Below are positions 52,312 to 60,732 of a stretch of 64,000 bases of DNA, piece after piece. Source of the stretch: Bradyrhizobium sp. BRP22 (GTDB taxonomy: Bacteria > Pseudomonadota > Alphaproteobacteria > Rhizobiales > Xanthobacteraceae). The notes under the pieces are model-generated. The model did not search any database. It worked only from the letters and a program-made list of their open reading frames with translations, and was not told where the DNA came from. Made by a program: the position numbers and the translations under genes. The stretch is taken from contig NZ_JADYVX010000007.1 of assembly GCF_020194175.1 (NCBI RefSeq), positions 1 through 64,000 of the forward strand, given 5' to 3'. Position 1 is the stretch's first letter. The number at the start of each line of letters is the position of its first letter.

Positions 52312-55240
52312 ATGCGCGAATGCATTGGGGCTGTGCTGATCCGATCGCAGTCGGATCACACAGAAGGCATGACTCCGCATCGGACTCGACCATCTTCCGC
52401 GCGCAAACGAACTGAATTCCGTCGCTTGTTGCTGATGAGCGTCTCGGTGGCGGCGCTATCGGCGCTGTTGCCGCGATCAGCGGCGGCTCAAATGTGGACC
52501 GGTGCCACAAGCTCGGACTGGATGACGGGCTCAAACTGGGACAGTGGAACAGTCCCGGCCGGCACTTCAGTCAACATTAGTTCGACTTCGCCGAACCCAA
52601 CTATCCTCGGCGTCGCCGGTGCGGTCACCGCCACGACAACGAACATTGGCGTTGCCGTGAACACTGGAAGATCGGGCAACCTGACGATTCAGAACGGCAG
52701 CACGCTCACGAGCAATGGCGCCACCCTTCGAATTGGCCAGGGCATAGGAGGCACCGGCATCGCTACGGTAACGGGAGCCGGATCGCGGTGGAATATGTCC
52801 AGCTCCCAGATGGTCGTCGGCTACGCCGGCACCGGTACACTCAACATCGAGAACGGAGCGACCGTCGTCGCTCAAGGTGGAATCAGGCTCGGGAACAACG
52901 CCGGAAGTTCCGGCACGCTCAACATCAGCAGGGGCGGTATCCTCGAGACGACGGGGATAAGCTTCGGCAGTGGAACGCGGCAGATGAATTTCGACAGCGC
53001 CATTGTCCGAGCGTTGGCCACCAGCTCGGCCTTTTTTGGCTCAGCAATGAACCAAACCAATATTGCCGCGGGCGGACTGACAGTTGATACCAACGGCTTC
53101 GCGGTCCGCGCGCTCGGATTCAGCGGCGTCGGCGGGTTGACCAAGATCGGCGCAGGGACCTTCACGCTGGGTGCCAACAACTCCTATACAGGCGCAACGG
53201 TGATCCAGCAGGGCACACTTGCGCTGGCGGGCCCCGCAAGCTCTGCCACTGATGCCCTCGCCAATTCGAGCCGGGTGGTCGCGAACGCAACGTTCGATAT
53301 TTCAGCCATCAGCGACGCCGGCTCGCATATTCAGAGCCTGGCAGGAAGCGGCATCGTCACGCTTGGCGCAAAGAACCTGATCATCACAAATGCGAACGAC
53401 ACGTTTGCCGGAGCCATCAGCGGGACTGGCGGGCTGACGATCACTGGCGGCACGCAGACGCTGACCGGCGTCAACACCTACAGCGGCGGGACCACGGTGA
53501 CCGGCGGCACGCTGCAGATCGGCAACGGCGGCACTTCGGGCAGCATCATCGGCAATGTGGCCAACAACGGCACGCTGGCCTTCAACCGGTCCGACCAATT
53601 GGATTTCGCGGGAACGGTCACCGGCAGTGGCCTGATCCGGCAGATCGGCAGCGGCGTGACCAACCTCGGCGCTGACAATTCGGCTTTCACCGGCACGACC
53701 TCGGTCGAAGCCGGCACGCTTGCGGTCAACAGCGTTCTCGGGGGCACGCTCAATGTCCTGTCTGCCGGACGGCTGCAGGGCATCGGCACGGTCGGCGCCA
53801 CAACGAATGCCGGCGTGATCGCTCCCGGCAATTCGATCGGCACGTTGACGGTCGCGGGCAATTACACCGGCAACGGCGGCGCTCTGGAGCTTGAAACCGT
53901 GCTGGGCGGCGATGCCTCGGCGACGGATCGCCTCGTGGTCACCGGAAATACGGCAGGCGCGACGACCGTGCGTGTGCTGAATCGCGGCGGCCCCGGTGCG
54001 CAGACGGTCGAAGGCATCAAGGTGATCGACGTCGCCGGCGCCTCGAACGGCACCTTTGCGCTGCAGGGCGATTACGTGCTGCAGGGCCAGCAGGCGATCG
54101 TCGCCGGCGCCTACGCCTACACGCTGCAGAAGAACGGCGTCAGCACGCCGACGGATGGCGACTGGTACTGCGTTCAAGTCTCGTCAATCCGCCGGCAGCG
54201 CCGTCCGGCGGCGCGCCGCCGCCTGCGGCCCCGGCGGGACCGCTCTACCAGGCGGGCGTTCCTCTCTACGAGAATTATGGGCAGGTGCTGCTTGGCATGA
54301 ACCAGGCGCCGAGCCTGCAGCAGCGCGTCGGCAACCGCTACTGGGGCGGCGGCGAGGCGATGGCGCGCGCCGGCATCGACACGGCGCAGACCGCGGACGG
54401 TTCGTGGACGCAGTCGGCGTTCTGGGGCCGCATCGAGGGCGGTCAGGCGAAGTTGCAGCCCTCGAACACGACGGGCTCGACCTACGATGCCGACGAGCTG
54501 AAAGCGCAGACCGGCCTTGACGGCGTTGCGCTCGAGAACGACCGCGGCCGCTTGATCGTCGGCCTCACCGCGCAATATGGCTGACCAATGCCTATGTCAG
54601 CTCGTTCTTCGGCAACGGCCGCATCCGCGCCGAGGGAACGGGCGTCGGCGCAACCGCGACCTGGTACGGCCATGACGGCTTCTATGTCGATGGTCAGGCG
54701 CAGACCATGTTCTACCACAGCGACCTGTCATCGGTGCTGGCGGGCAGCATGACGCATGGCAATGAGGGCTTTGGCTATACGTTCAGCGTCGAAGGCGGCA
54801 AGCGGATCGCGGTCGGCAACGGCTTCTGGCTGGCGCCGCAGGCGCAGCTTTCCTATTCGAAGGTCGACTTCGACGCCTTCGCCGATCGCTTCGGCGCGCT
54901 GGTTGCGCTCGGCAATGCCGACAGCCTGCTCGGCCGCGTCGGGCTGTCGCTCAATCATCAGAATATCTGGAACGACGGCTCCGGTATCGTCCGCTCCGAC
55001 ATCTACGCGATCGGCAATCTGCACTACGAGGTCCTCAACGGCACCAGGATCGATGTCGCCGGCATCGGCTTCGCCAATGCCAACGGCCGGCTGTGGGGCA
55101 GCATCGGCGGCGGCGGCACCTATAGCTGGGCGAGCGGCCGCTACGCGGTGTTCGGCGAGGTCACCTATCGCGCGAGCCTCGAGAACGCCGCCGAGAACCA
55201 CAGCTACAAGGGCACCGGCGGCTTCCGCATCGTCTGGTGA
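52312..55240 (+). pseudogene. Autotransporter gene with two frameshifts
   Basis: Three frames join into one type V autotransporter of about 975 codons. Frame 1 (52312-54168): signal peptide (LLLMSVSVAALSALLPRSAAA), then a beta-helix passenger with autotransporter-associated strand repeats (TLGANNSYTGATVIQQGTL, TLTGVNTYSGGTTVTGGTL). Frame 2 (54169-54580): Pro-rich linker and barrel start. Frame 3 (54581-55240): rest of the barrel, ending in the expected aromatic GGFRIVW. Each join is restored by adding one C: TACTG should be TACCTG at 54168, and GGCTG should be GGCCTG at 54581. GAGG lies 5 bases before the ATG at 52312. Confidence 0.88.
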
Positions 55241-55424
55241 TCGGCGACATTTGGATTGCTGGGGCGCCGGGTTGTTCCGGGAGCATGTCGCGGCTGCCTG
55301 CCACAGTCTCAGGCAAGTCAGCCGCGCTATTGTGAGCTGACTGTAATCTTCGTCTCTCTGGTATTGGCCACCCCGGCGACCATATTTCGATTGAACCCAG
55401 TTAGGCGAAGGGCGGAGGAGATTA

Positions 55425-55592
55425 ATGGCCGACGCTGTGGAACTTCGGACGCGGGCGGAAATGTTCGCGCGACGCGCGGAGGAGGCGAAGGATCCGATCT
55501 CGCGGGCGCACTATCGGGAGATGGCGGCGCACTATCGAACGCTGGCCGTCGAACACCAGCGCGTCCACAACGAGGAATCGGCCGAGCACTAG
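55425..55592 (+). CDS. Short hypothetical protein (55 residues)
   Basis: A 55-residue ORF with a strong GGAGGAG site 4 bases before the ATG. It is highly charged and helical: MADAVELRTRAEMFARRAEE followed by KDPISRAHYREMAAHYRTLA. Similar short Ala/Arg/Glu helical proteins are common and unnamed in Bradyrhizobium. It may act as a small RNA- or protein-binding helix; no function is claimed. It lies between the autotransporter pseudogene and the Crp/Fnr gene. Confidence 0.6.
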   Translation: MADAVELRTRAEMFARRAEEAKDPISRAHYREMAAHYRTLAVEHQRVHNEESAEH

Positions 55593-55860
55593 GTGGTTGC
55601 TCGTACGATGCAGCTTTCAACCGAAACAGGACATATCGCGCGGCTCCGCGGGACGGATCATAGGCGGTGCTGTAGCGCTCAACGACTTGCATGGGTGCCA
55701 GGCCGAAGGCAGATCCCGCGCAGCCGGCCCGTTGCAGCTTACGGAACTATGACTCGCTAACCGCCGGAAGGAGGCGTAGGCTTTTACCATTGCCGCTGAG
55801 GGGCAAAGGGCGACAACTCTCACGCGTCTATCGCAAATGGACCCGCCCCGGGTTTGCAAA

Positions 55861-56571
55861 ATGCCCAGCGAAATGATGATCCGCAGGCTGCGGGTCAATT
55901 CCAAATTGAGCGAGGATGATGTTTCCGCACTTCGCTCCATGCGTGTTCAGGTCAAAGAATTTGCGGAGGAAACGGTTGTCGTCCATGAGGGTGAACGCGC
56001 CACGCATTGTTGCGTGATCCTGAGCGGCTTTGCCTATCGCGCCAAGGTGGCGGAGAACGGCAAGCGACAGATCCTGTCGTTCCATCCCGCAGGCGATATG
56101 CCCGACCTGCAGGGCCTTTTCCTGGATCGAATGGATCATGACATTGTGACGCTGTCGCGGGCGCGTCTCGGCTTCATCGAGCATCGCGCCGTCCACCAGC
56201 TCATCGAAGCACGGCCGTCGATCGTGCAGGCGCTTTGGCGCGAAACGCTGGTGGACGCGGCTGTCTTCAGGGAGTGGATCGTAAGCCTGGGCACCAGAAC
56301 GGCCGCCGGACGCATGGCCCATCTCATCGCCGAACTCCGCCAGCGGCTGACCGCAATCGGGCTGGCGGCCGACGACGAGTTCGAATTTCCGATCACGCAA
56401 TCGAGGCTCGCGGAAGCGCTTGGGCTAAGCGCCGTACATGTCAACCGGGTGCTGCAGTCCTTTCGTGCGGAGGGCGTGCTCGACATTCAAAAGAACATGG
56501 TGAAGCTGAGCGACATCGAGAAGCTCGTGGAGATCGGAGGATTCAACGACACTTATCTGCATCAGCAGTAA
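55861..56571 (+). CDS. Crp/Fnr family transcriptional regulator
   Basis: A 236-residue regulator: a cyclic-nucleotide-binding-like beta roll (about 20-130; EETVVVHEGERATHCCVILSG) followed by a dimer helix and a winged helix with ITQSRLAEALGLSAVHVNRV. FNR-type iron-sulfur cysteines are absent, and the residues typical of cAMP binding are not evident, so the signal is unknown. The start is not certain: the ATG at 55861 (MPSEMMIRRL) looks right, one at 55837 adds eight residues, and neither has a strong ribosome site. The group often controls stress genes; the DUF6894-like gene follows directly. Confidence 0.85.
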   Translation: MPSEMMIRRLRVNSKLSEDDVSALRSMRVQVKEFAEETVVVHEGERATHCCVILSGFAYRAKVAENGKRQILSFHPAGDMPDLQGLFLDRMDHDIVTLSRARLGFIEHRAVHQLIEARPSIVQALWRETLVDAAVFREWIVSLGTRTAAGRMAHLIAELRQRLTAIGLAADDEFEFPITQSRLAEALGLSAVHVNRVLQSFRAEGVLDIQKNMVKLSDIEKLVEIGGFNDTYLHQQ

Positions 56572-56613
56572 GGCTTTTGCGGAACGAGAGGGGTTGGCTC
56601 GCGTTGGCGCAAA

Positions 56614-56886
56614 ATGCACACCTATCAGTTTCACATTGGCGGGCCGCGACCCTTCCACGACGTCGAGGGCATGGATCTGCCTGATGCTGGAACCGCGTGG
56701 GGAGAAGCTCTGCGACTGGTGCGCGATATCGAGGGATGGCTGCAACCGGGCGATGCCTGGTCGCTGGACGTGGTCGAAGACGGCACGACGATCTTCCACA
56801 TCACGCTTGCGACTGCCGATTGCGGCTCGGGCGCGGGTAGCGCTTCCGCCAAGCGTCTCGACCAGCGCCTGTTCGGTTCCCGTTGA
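56614..56886 (+). CDS. DUF6894-like small protein
   Basis: A 90-residue protein with the pattern of a small family common in Bradyrhizobium: an N-terminal YQFHIGGPRPFHDVEGMDL strand region, an Ala-rich helix (AGTAWGEALRLVRDIEG), and a final strand pair (WSLDVVEDGTTIFHITLAT). Function is unknown; members are often seen near stress regulators. It lies 42 bases past the Crp/Fnr gene on the same strand. The stop codon (56884-56886) falls inside a partial palindromic repeat. Confidence 0.6.
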   Translation: MHTYQFHIGGPRPFHDVEGMDLPDAGTAWGEALRLVRDIEGWLQPGDAWSLDVVEDGTTIFHITLATADCGSGAGSASAKRLDQRLFGSR

Positions 56887-56940
56887 ATCAGAACCCAATC
56901 TCTAGATTCTTGTTTGACGCGTTTCTTCACGCAAACCGGT
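56885..56940. repeat. TTCGGTTCTGATT family, fragment D (right part)
   Basis: It begins within the GAATCAGAACC arm and keeps CTCTAGATTCTTGTTTGACGCG and TTCTTCACGCAAACCGGT. The left arm of the palindrome is lost; the coding end of the DUF6894-like gene lies there instead. The gene's stop codon overlaps the first bases of the fragment. Confidence 0.6.
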
Positions 56941-57104
56941 GGGCCTAACTGCTCCCACGCCGCTTCTGTTCACGAGTGCACAGTCTGAACGACGGGAGGA
57001 GTCCGTCTCAGATGTGAGACCCGGAAATCAGGAATCACATGGGTTATTGCAAAAGCTCTCCGTCATGGGAATGCTCGCAGCATCTCGCAGGGGAGGGGTA
57101 GCCA

Positions 57105-57314
57105 ATGCGACGTCCATGCGGGCCTCTGATGTCCGAGGCGCATTTTTATCTCAACAGCAGCAGCCTGTCCGATCTTCAGCGCGAAGTGACGGCGCTGTTT
57201 GCCCTTCGCAAGCGCGTCGCGGATGCCGAGCTGGCAGCGATGCGCCGCGCACACGAGGTCCGCGCCGCGGTCGACCGGCGCGTTCCGCCTCGCGGCAGAC
57301 GCAAGCACCATTGA
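57105..57314 (+). CDS. Short hypothetical protein
   Basis: A 69-residue ORF with GGGAGGGG 6 bases before the ATG at 57105 (an inner ATG at 57129 would give 61 residues). After a short start it is helical: LSDLQREVTALFALRKRVADAELAAMRRAH, cited in part (DLQREVTALFALRKRVADA), ending in a very basic tail (PPRGRRKHH). No family is recognised. It could be a small nucleic-acid-binding protein, but the evidence is only composition and a strong ribosome site. Confidence 0.5.
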   Translation: MRRPCGPLMSEAHFYLNSSSLSDLQREVTALFALRKRVADAELAAMRRAHEVRAAVDRRVPPRGRRKHH

Positions 57315-57449
57315 TCTCGATCACTACGCGGCGGTTCGCCGGCGGCGTCCCGGACAGGCCGAGCTTGCGCGGCGGAGGCAGGATCGTGGCGTGGCGCCGA
57401 TCTGACTTCAGCGGTGGGGCAGCAGACTGGCCACCTGCTGGGGCAGGGA

Positions 57450-57524
57450 TGGCGCTCCCTAGCGGAATCGAACCGCTCTCTCCACCGTGAAAGGGTGGCG
57501 TCCTGACCGATAGACGAAGGGAGC
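57450..57524 (-). tRNA. tRNA-Glu (UUC)
   Basis: On the minus strand the acceptor arms GCTCCCT/AGGGAGC, anticodon stem CCACC/GGTGG with loop CTTTCAC (anticodon TTC at 57489-57491), and T-arm GCGGTTCGATTCCGC fold properly. Discriminator G and a genome-encoded CCA follow (57450-57453). The length of 75 bases with CCA fits tRNA-Glu. No other tRNA is nearby. Confidence 0.95.
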
Positions 57525-57749
57525 AAAAACAATCCGCAAATCAGCACGTTAGGCGCAGGATATGCCGGATCGGCCGCCGACGGCTAATGGCGGCGACGGA
57601 GCGAACGTATAGTGGTGATTGGATGGGGGGGCAAGCCGCAGAACGGCCCTTTTTGCACCCATCCCCGGATGACCTCGTACAGGGCCGATACCGAAAAACC
57701 ACGGCTATTCCGCAACGCTTTGTAAAGCCTGATGCCATAGGCCTCGGCC

Positions 57750-58007
57750 ATGGCGTTCAACGGCAAGAAGCGCGAGCCGCGCAAATCGATGCACCAGCCC
57801 GGCTGGATCACGCTGGAAGGCGGATTCGCCGCGCGGCCGTGCGTGGTGCAGGACATGTCAGCGACCGGCGCCAAGGTTACGATCGACGACCCGAACACGC
57901 TGCCCGGCAAATTGCGCCTGGCGCTCTCGCGCGACACGCGCAGCGGATGGCCCTGCGAGGTGGTGTGGCGCCGCGGCAAGACCGTGGGCGTCAAGTTCGT
58001 GGGCTAG
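57750..58007 (+). CDS. PilZ domain protein (c-di-GMP effector)
   Basis: An 85-residue protein that is almost entirely a PilZ domain. The c-di-GMP-binding N-terminal arginines appear as KKREPRKSM (R-x-x-R) and the second motif as QDMSATGAKV (D-x-S-x-x-G). The VGVKFVG end closes the barrel. So it is probably a stand-alone c-di-GMP receptor, maybe for motility or polysaccharide; a diguanylate cyclase is encoded at 9.5 kb. The TAG stop forms the first bases of a palindromic repeat. Confidence 0.85.
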   Translation: MAFNGKKREPRKSMHQPGWITLEGGFAARPCVVQDMSATGAKVTIDDPNTLPGKLRLALSRDTRSGWPCEVVWRRGKTVGVKFVG

Positions 58008-58045
58008 AGCATTTTGGTTCCGATTGAAATCAGAACCGAAAATGC
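58005..58045. repeat. TTCGGTTCTGATT family, copy E (palindrome part)
   Basis: It runs TAGAGCATTTTGGTTCCGATT, then GAAATCAGAACCGAAAATGC. The palindrome is imperfect in this copy. The first three bases are the PilZ stop codon. The element ends 14 bases before the start of the next small gene, inside its leader. Confidence 0.65.
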
Positions 58046-58058
58046 GATAGAAGGCCGG

Positions 58059-58304
58059 ATGCGAAAGGTGCTGATCCTCATCGTCGCGCTGCTGCCGGCC
58101 ATCGCGCTCGCAGAGCAGCCGAAGCGACCGAAATCCGGCAAGGCAACGGCTTCCACAAAGTCGCTTCCGATGAAGAGAGCGGGGCGGCCTGGTGCGTGCG
58201 CAGAGTACGGTGCGGGCTTCGTCAAGATCGAGGGCTCCGACACCTGCATCAAGATCGGCGGCGCCATCGATATTGGCGGCGGGGTCGCGATCGGCGGGCG
58301 CTAA
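58059..58304 (+). CDS. Small exported protein with a porin-like N-terminal motif
   Basis: An 81-residue protein with a signal peptide (MRKVLILIVALLPAIALA). Its C-terminal half, CAEYGAGFVKIEGSDTCIKI then GGAIDIGGGVAIGG, is much like the start of mature alphaproteobacterial porins (C-x-x-Y-G-x-G-F-x-x-I-x-G-x-D-T-C-x-K-x-G-G), but the barrel is absent and the chain stops. AAGG lies about 5 bases before the ATG. It could be a porin relic that kept its own ORF, or a short secreted peptide that uses the disulfide loop. Confidence 0.6.
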   Translation: MRKVLILIVALLPAIALAEQPKRPKSGKATASTKSLPMKRAGRPGACAEYGAGFVKIEGSDTCIKIGGAIDIGGGVAIGGR

Positions 58305-58309
58305 AATAC

Positions 58310-58951
58310 TCACGACATCGGCGGCGCCAGGAATTGCACGAAGCCCGGGCGCGTGGAGATCTCGGCAAACCAGCGCTCGAGATTGGACAGGCTCGGCTTG
58401 GTGACGCCCTCGACGCCGAACCAGCGTCGCGCAAAAGCGCCGATCGCAATGTCGGCGATGGTGAACTGCTCGCCCTCGATGAAGCGCCGGCTTGCCAATT
58501 GCGCATCGGCGATCCGCCACACCTCGGCTTCCGCATCGGCGTCGTTCTGGATCGCAACCATGTCGCGCTTCTCCGGCGGCGTGCGCACCAGCCCCCAGAA
58601 CACCGGACGGTCGACCGGCTGCAGCGTCGACAGCGTCCAGTCGAGCCAGCGATCGACACCGGCGCGCTGGCGCGGCGCGGCCGGATAGATCGGCGAGCCC
58701 TCGCCATAGGCGAGGCAGAGATAGCGCATGATCGAATTGGATTCCCACAGCACGTAGCTGCCGTCGACCAGCGTCGGCACGCGGCCATTGGGGTTCATCG
58801 CGAGATAGTCAGGCTGGTCGTTCTTGCCGAACTGCATGCCGGCGTCGATGCGGTGATAGGGCAGTTCGAGCTCGCTGAGGCACCACAGCACTTTGTGCAC
58901 GTTGACCGAGTTGGCCCGGCCCCAAACCGTGAGTTGATATTTTTCCGCCAC
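58310..58951 (-). CDS. Glutathione S-transferase family protein
   Basis: A 213-residue GST. The thioredoxin-like N-terminal domain has YQLTVWGRANSVNVHKVLW with Ser/Asn near the usual catalytic site, NPNGRVPTLVDG with the cis-Pro, and WESNSIMRYL (Glu-Ser for glutathione). The helical C-terminal domain contains FTIADIAIGAF. The GTG at 58951 is preferred, since GGGAGAG lies 6 bases upstream; an ATG at 58966 overlaps that site. It is convergent with the small porin-like gene and ends five bases from its stop. Substrate unknown. Confidence 0.85.
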   Translation of the reverse strand: MAEKYQLTVWGRANSVNVHKVLWCLSELELPYHRIDAGMQFGKNDQPDYLAMNPNGRVPTLVDGSYVLWESNSIMRYLCLAYGEGSPIYPAAPRQRAGVDRWLDWTLSTLQPVDRPVFWGLVRTPPEKRDMVAIQNDADAEAEVWRIADAQLASRRFIEGEQFTIADIAIGAFARRWFGVEGVTKPSLSNLERWFAEISTRPGFVQFLAPPMS

Positions 58952-59084
58952 GCGTTTCTCTCCCATCCCTTGCTGCTCGTGTCGACGGCGGAATAGCAGA
59001 AAGCGCGATCGTGATCATCCCGGACAAACAAAAAATCAGGCCCGCCGAGCGGCACCTGATTTTGTTGTCATGGCTCGCGTGGGA

Positions 59085-59165
59085 TCAACGGCCGAAGAAC
59101 AGCCACAACAGGATGATCACCGGGATCGGCACGCCAAGCAGCCACAGCAAGAGTCCTCTTGCCAT
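59085..59165 (-). CDS. Tiny membrane protein (26 residues)
   Basis: A 26-codon ORF with a very strong GGAGGAGG site 6 bases before the ATG (cat at 59163-59165). The product is almost one hydrophobic helix: MARGLLLWLLGVPIPVIILL followed by WLFFGR. The central GVPIP kink and charged ends suggest a stand-alone membrane peptide. It lies between the GST and glyoxalase genes on the same strand. It is short enough to be missed by usual gene finders. Confidence 0.6.
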   Translation of the reverse strand: MARGLLLWLLGVPIPVIILLWLFFGR

Positions 59166-59275
59166 CGTTTCCTCCTCCATTCGTGTCGGTGGGGAAACGC
59201 GCGACCCAGAGGCTCGTTCCGCTATGGATCGCGGCGCTTATGCTGTGACCGCGCACGCGCGGCGCCTGCGCGAGG

Positions 59276-59728
59276 TTACCAGTGGCCGGTGTTCGGCATC
59301 GACAGCCACGGCTCGGCCGGCGGCTTCGGATCGCCCTTCTGCAACAGCTCGATCGAGTGCAGATCCGGCGAGCGAATGAATGCCATGTTGCCGTCGCGCG
59401 GCGGGCGGTTGATGGTGATGCCGAGCTTCATCAGCCGATCGCAGGTTGCGTAGATGTCGTCGACCTCGTAGGCGAGGTGACCGAAGTAGCGGTCCTCGCC
59501 ATACTTTTCCTCGTCCCAATTGTAGGTGAGTTCGACCAGCGGCGCGCCGCGCGTGCTCGGCAGGTTCTTCAACTGGTCGATATCCTCGGGCGCGCACAGG
59601 AACACCAGCGTGAAGCGACCCTTCTCGCTCTCGGTCCGGCGCACTTCCTTCAGCCCCAGCGCGTCCTGATAGAATTTCATCGCGGTGTCGAGATTGCGCA
59701 CGCGCAGCATGGTGTGGAGATAACGCAT
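59276..59728 (-). CDS. gloA: Glyoxalase I (lactoylglutathione lyase)
   Basis: A 150-residue VOC-fold enzyme. It begins MRYLHTMLRVRNLDTAMKFY and contains a metal-ligand His near the start, VELTYNWDEEKYGEDRYFGH, HLAYEVDDIYATC, and the C-terminal HSIELLQKG with the catalytic Glu. This is the standard glyoxalase I layout, for turning the methylglyoxal-glutathione adduct to S-lactoylglutathione in the cytoplasm. The gene lies near a GST, also glutathione dependent. The C-terminal 20 residues (PPAEPWLSMPNTGHW) are a longer tail than in E. coli GloA. Confidence 0.9.
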   Translation of the reverse strand: MRYLHTMLRVRNLDTAMKFYQDALGLKEVRRTESEKGRFTLVFLCAPEDIDQLKNLPSTRGAPLVELTYNWDEEKYGEDRYFGHLAYEVDDIYATCDRLMKLGITINRPPRDGNMAFIRSPDLHSIELLQKGDPKPPAEPWLSMPNTGHW

Positions 59729-59871
59729 GATGTTGGCTCCCTCTGGGATTTTGTAGCGTCTGGTTTTGGGCGGTTCGCGAGACTAGATATCAGAAAAGGC
59801 TGCGGAGGGCAGGGTGTCGGACGGGCTCCCGGGTAACAAACTGGAAACACGGGCTATGCCAGGGTGAGGCC

Positions 59872-60063
59872 ATGGATGGCGTCGTCCCATACCTGCTCGA
59901 ACTGGTCGCCGGGTTGCTCGGTCGCGCGGGGCGCCGACTGGAGCGCATGCCTGACCGGGACTTCTCGCAGGCCACCACGCTGCAAAAGATCGGCCGCCTC
60001 ACGCTCTGTTTTCTCGTTCTTGTCGGACTCGGCGGCCCGCTGATCTGGTGGGTATTCCGTTAG
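59872..60063 (+). CDS. Small membrane protein (63 residues)
   Basis: A 63-residue ORF with AGGG about 7 bases before the ATG. The N-terminal half is amphipathic (PYLLELVAGLLGRAGRRLE) and the C-terminal third is a transmembrane helix (LTLCFLVLVGLGGPLIWWVF) ending in a single Arg. No family is recognised. It stands alone between the glyoxalase I gene (divergent) and the next small ORF. The clear single helix supports coding. Confidence 0.55.
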   Translation: MDGVVPYLLELVAGLLGRAGRRLERMPDRDFSQATTLQKIGRLTLCFLVLVGLGGPLIWWVFR

Positions 60064-60187
60064 CGAGACGCAAGTCTCGGGAGCGGAATTCATTAAGTAA
60101 ACTCAGCGACACATGGTCGTGAGTCTCCGGCTTGTGAGTGGCGGGAGAGAGTGCTCCGACTATTTTGGCGCGCGGAGAGAGACCGCG

Positions 60188-60400
60188 ATGCCATACAGCC
60201 CTGAACTCATCCAGACCATGCGTGCCGCGTTGGAAGCGGTCATGTCGAAGATTCCCGCCGATCAATCCGTGTTCGGCGTCAAGGCAGCGGTAGCCGAATC
60301 GATCCTGAAGGCCGCGGCCCACGGCCAAACGTCCTTCGATGGCCTCGTCGCGTCAGCGTCCGCCCAGGTGCAGTCGATCATCGCCATGCTGTCGTCGTGA
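60188..60400 (+). CDS. Small hypothetical protein (70 residues)
   Basis: A 70-residue helical protein starting MPYSPELIQTMRAALEAVMS and ending in AQVQSIIAMLSS, with GGAGAGA upstream of the ATG at 60188. The repeated I-x-x-M-x-x-A-L spacing and Ala-rich helices are protein-like. Homologous short proteins are frequent in Bradyrhizobium and have no named function. It is followed by a region with several hairpins. Confidence 0.6.
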   Translation: MPYSPELIQTMRAALEAVMSKIPADQSVFGVKAAVAESILKAAAHGQTSFDGLVASASAQVQSIIAMLSS

Positions 60401-60430
60401 GCGACGCTGGTGAAGTCCGAAAAGGGAAAA

Positions 60431-60671
60431 CCCCGCGCGTGGGGGCACGGGGCTTTCAGGCTGACGGACTGGGGATTCAGGGCGCGAGCCGCCAGCTTCA
60501 CTCTGGAACTTAAGGTTGAATTTTCAAAAAGCAACAGCGTCGCCTAGAGGAGTATGTTCTCCGGGCGACGCTGCCGCGAAATACTGGGCCCTGAAATCCC
60601 CAGTTCCGTTGTGTCGATCGACATAGGAAACAGGTTCAAAAAGAAAACCCCGCGACGGGGGCATCGCGGGG
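60431..60671 (-). ncRNA. Candidate structured non-coding RNA
   Basis: Between two terminator-like hairpins (60431-60456 and 60648-60671) lies a nested structure: outer arms CTGGGGATTCAGGG (60470-60483) and CCCTGAAATCCCCAG (60589-60603), and an inner 9-bp hairpin AGCGTCGCC/GGCGACGCT (60536-60572) with GGAG/CTCC inside. On the minus strand each outer hairpin ends in GGGGTTTT, and the inner one in GTTGCTTTTTG, which favours that strand. No ORF fits. The RNA family is not recognised; the boundaries are estimates. Confidence 0.4.
60648..60671 (-). terminator. Hairpin with T-tract (minus strand)
   Basis: Arms CCCCGCGA/TCGCGGGG (8 bp, 8-base loop). On the minus strand the stem is followed by TTTTCTTTTTG, a good terminator; on the plus strand by CTTCTTTA, weaker. 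It marks the right edge of the structured region. Confidence 0.65.
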
Positions 60672-60732
60672 CTTCTTTAGCCGGCAGGTGGCAGGGGGAG
60701 TGTCCTGCCGGCACTTCCTGATGCTCATTCAA

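Noticed and set aside
60544-60732. 62-codon minus-strand frame over the hairpin region
   Set aside because: It crosses two strong hairpins, has no ribosome site, and has no protein-like pattern; the structure explains the sequence better.
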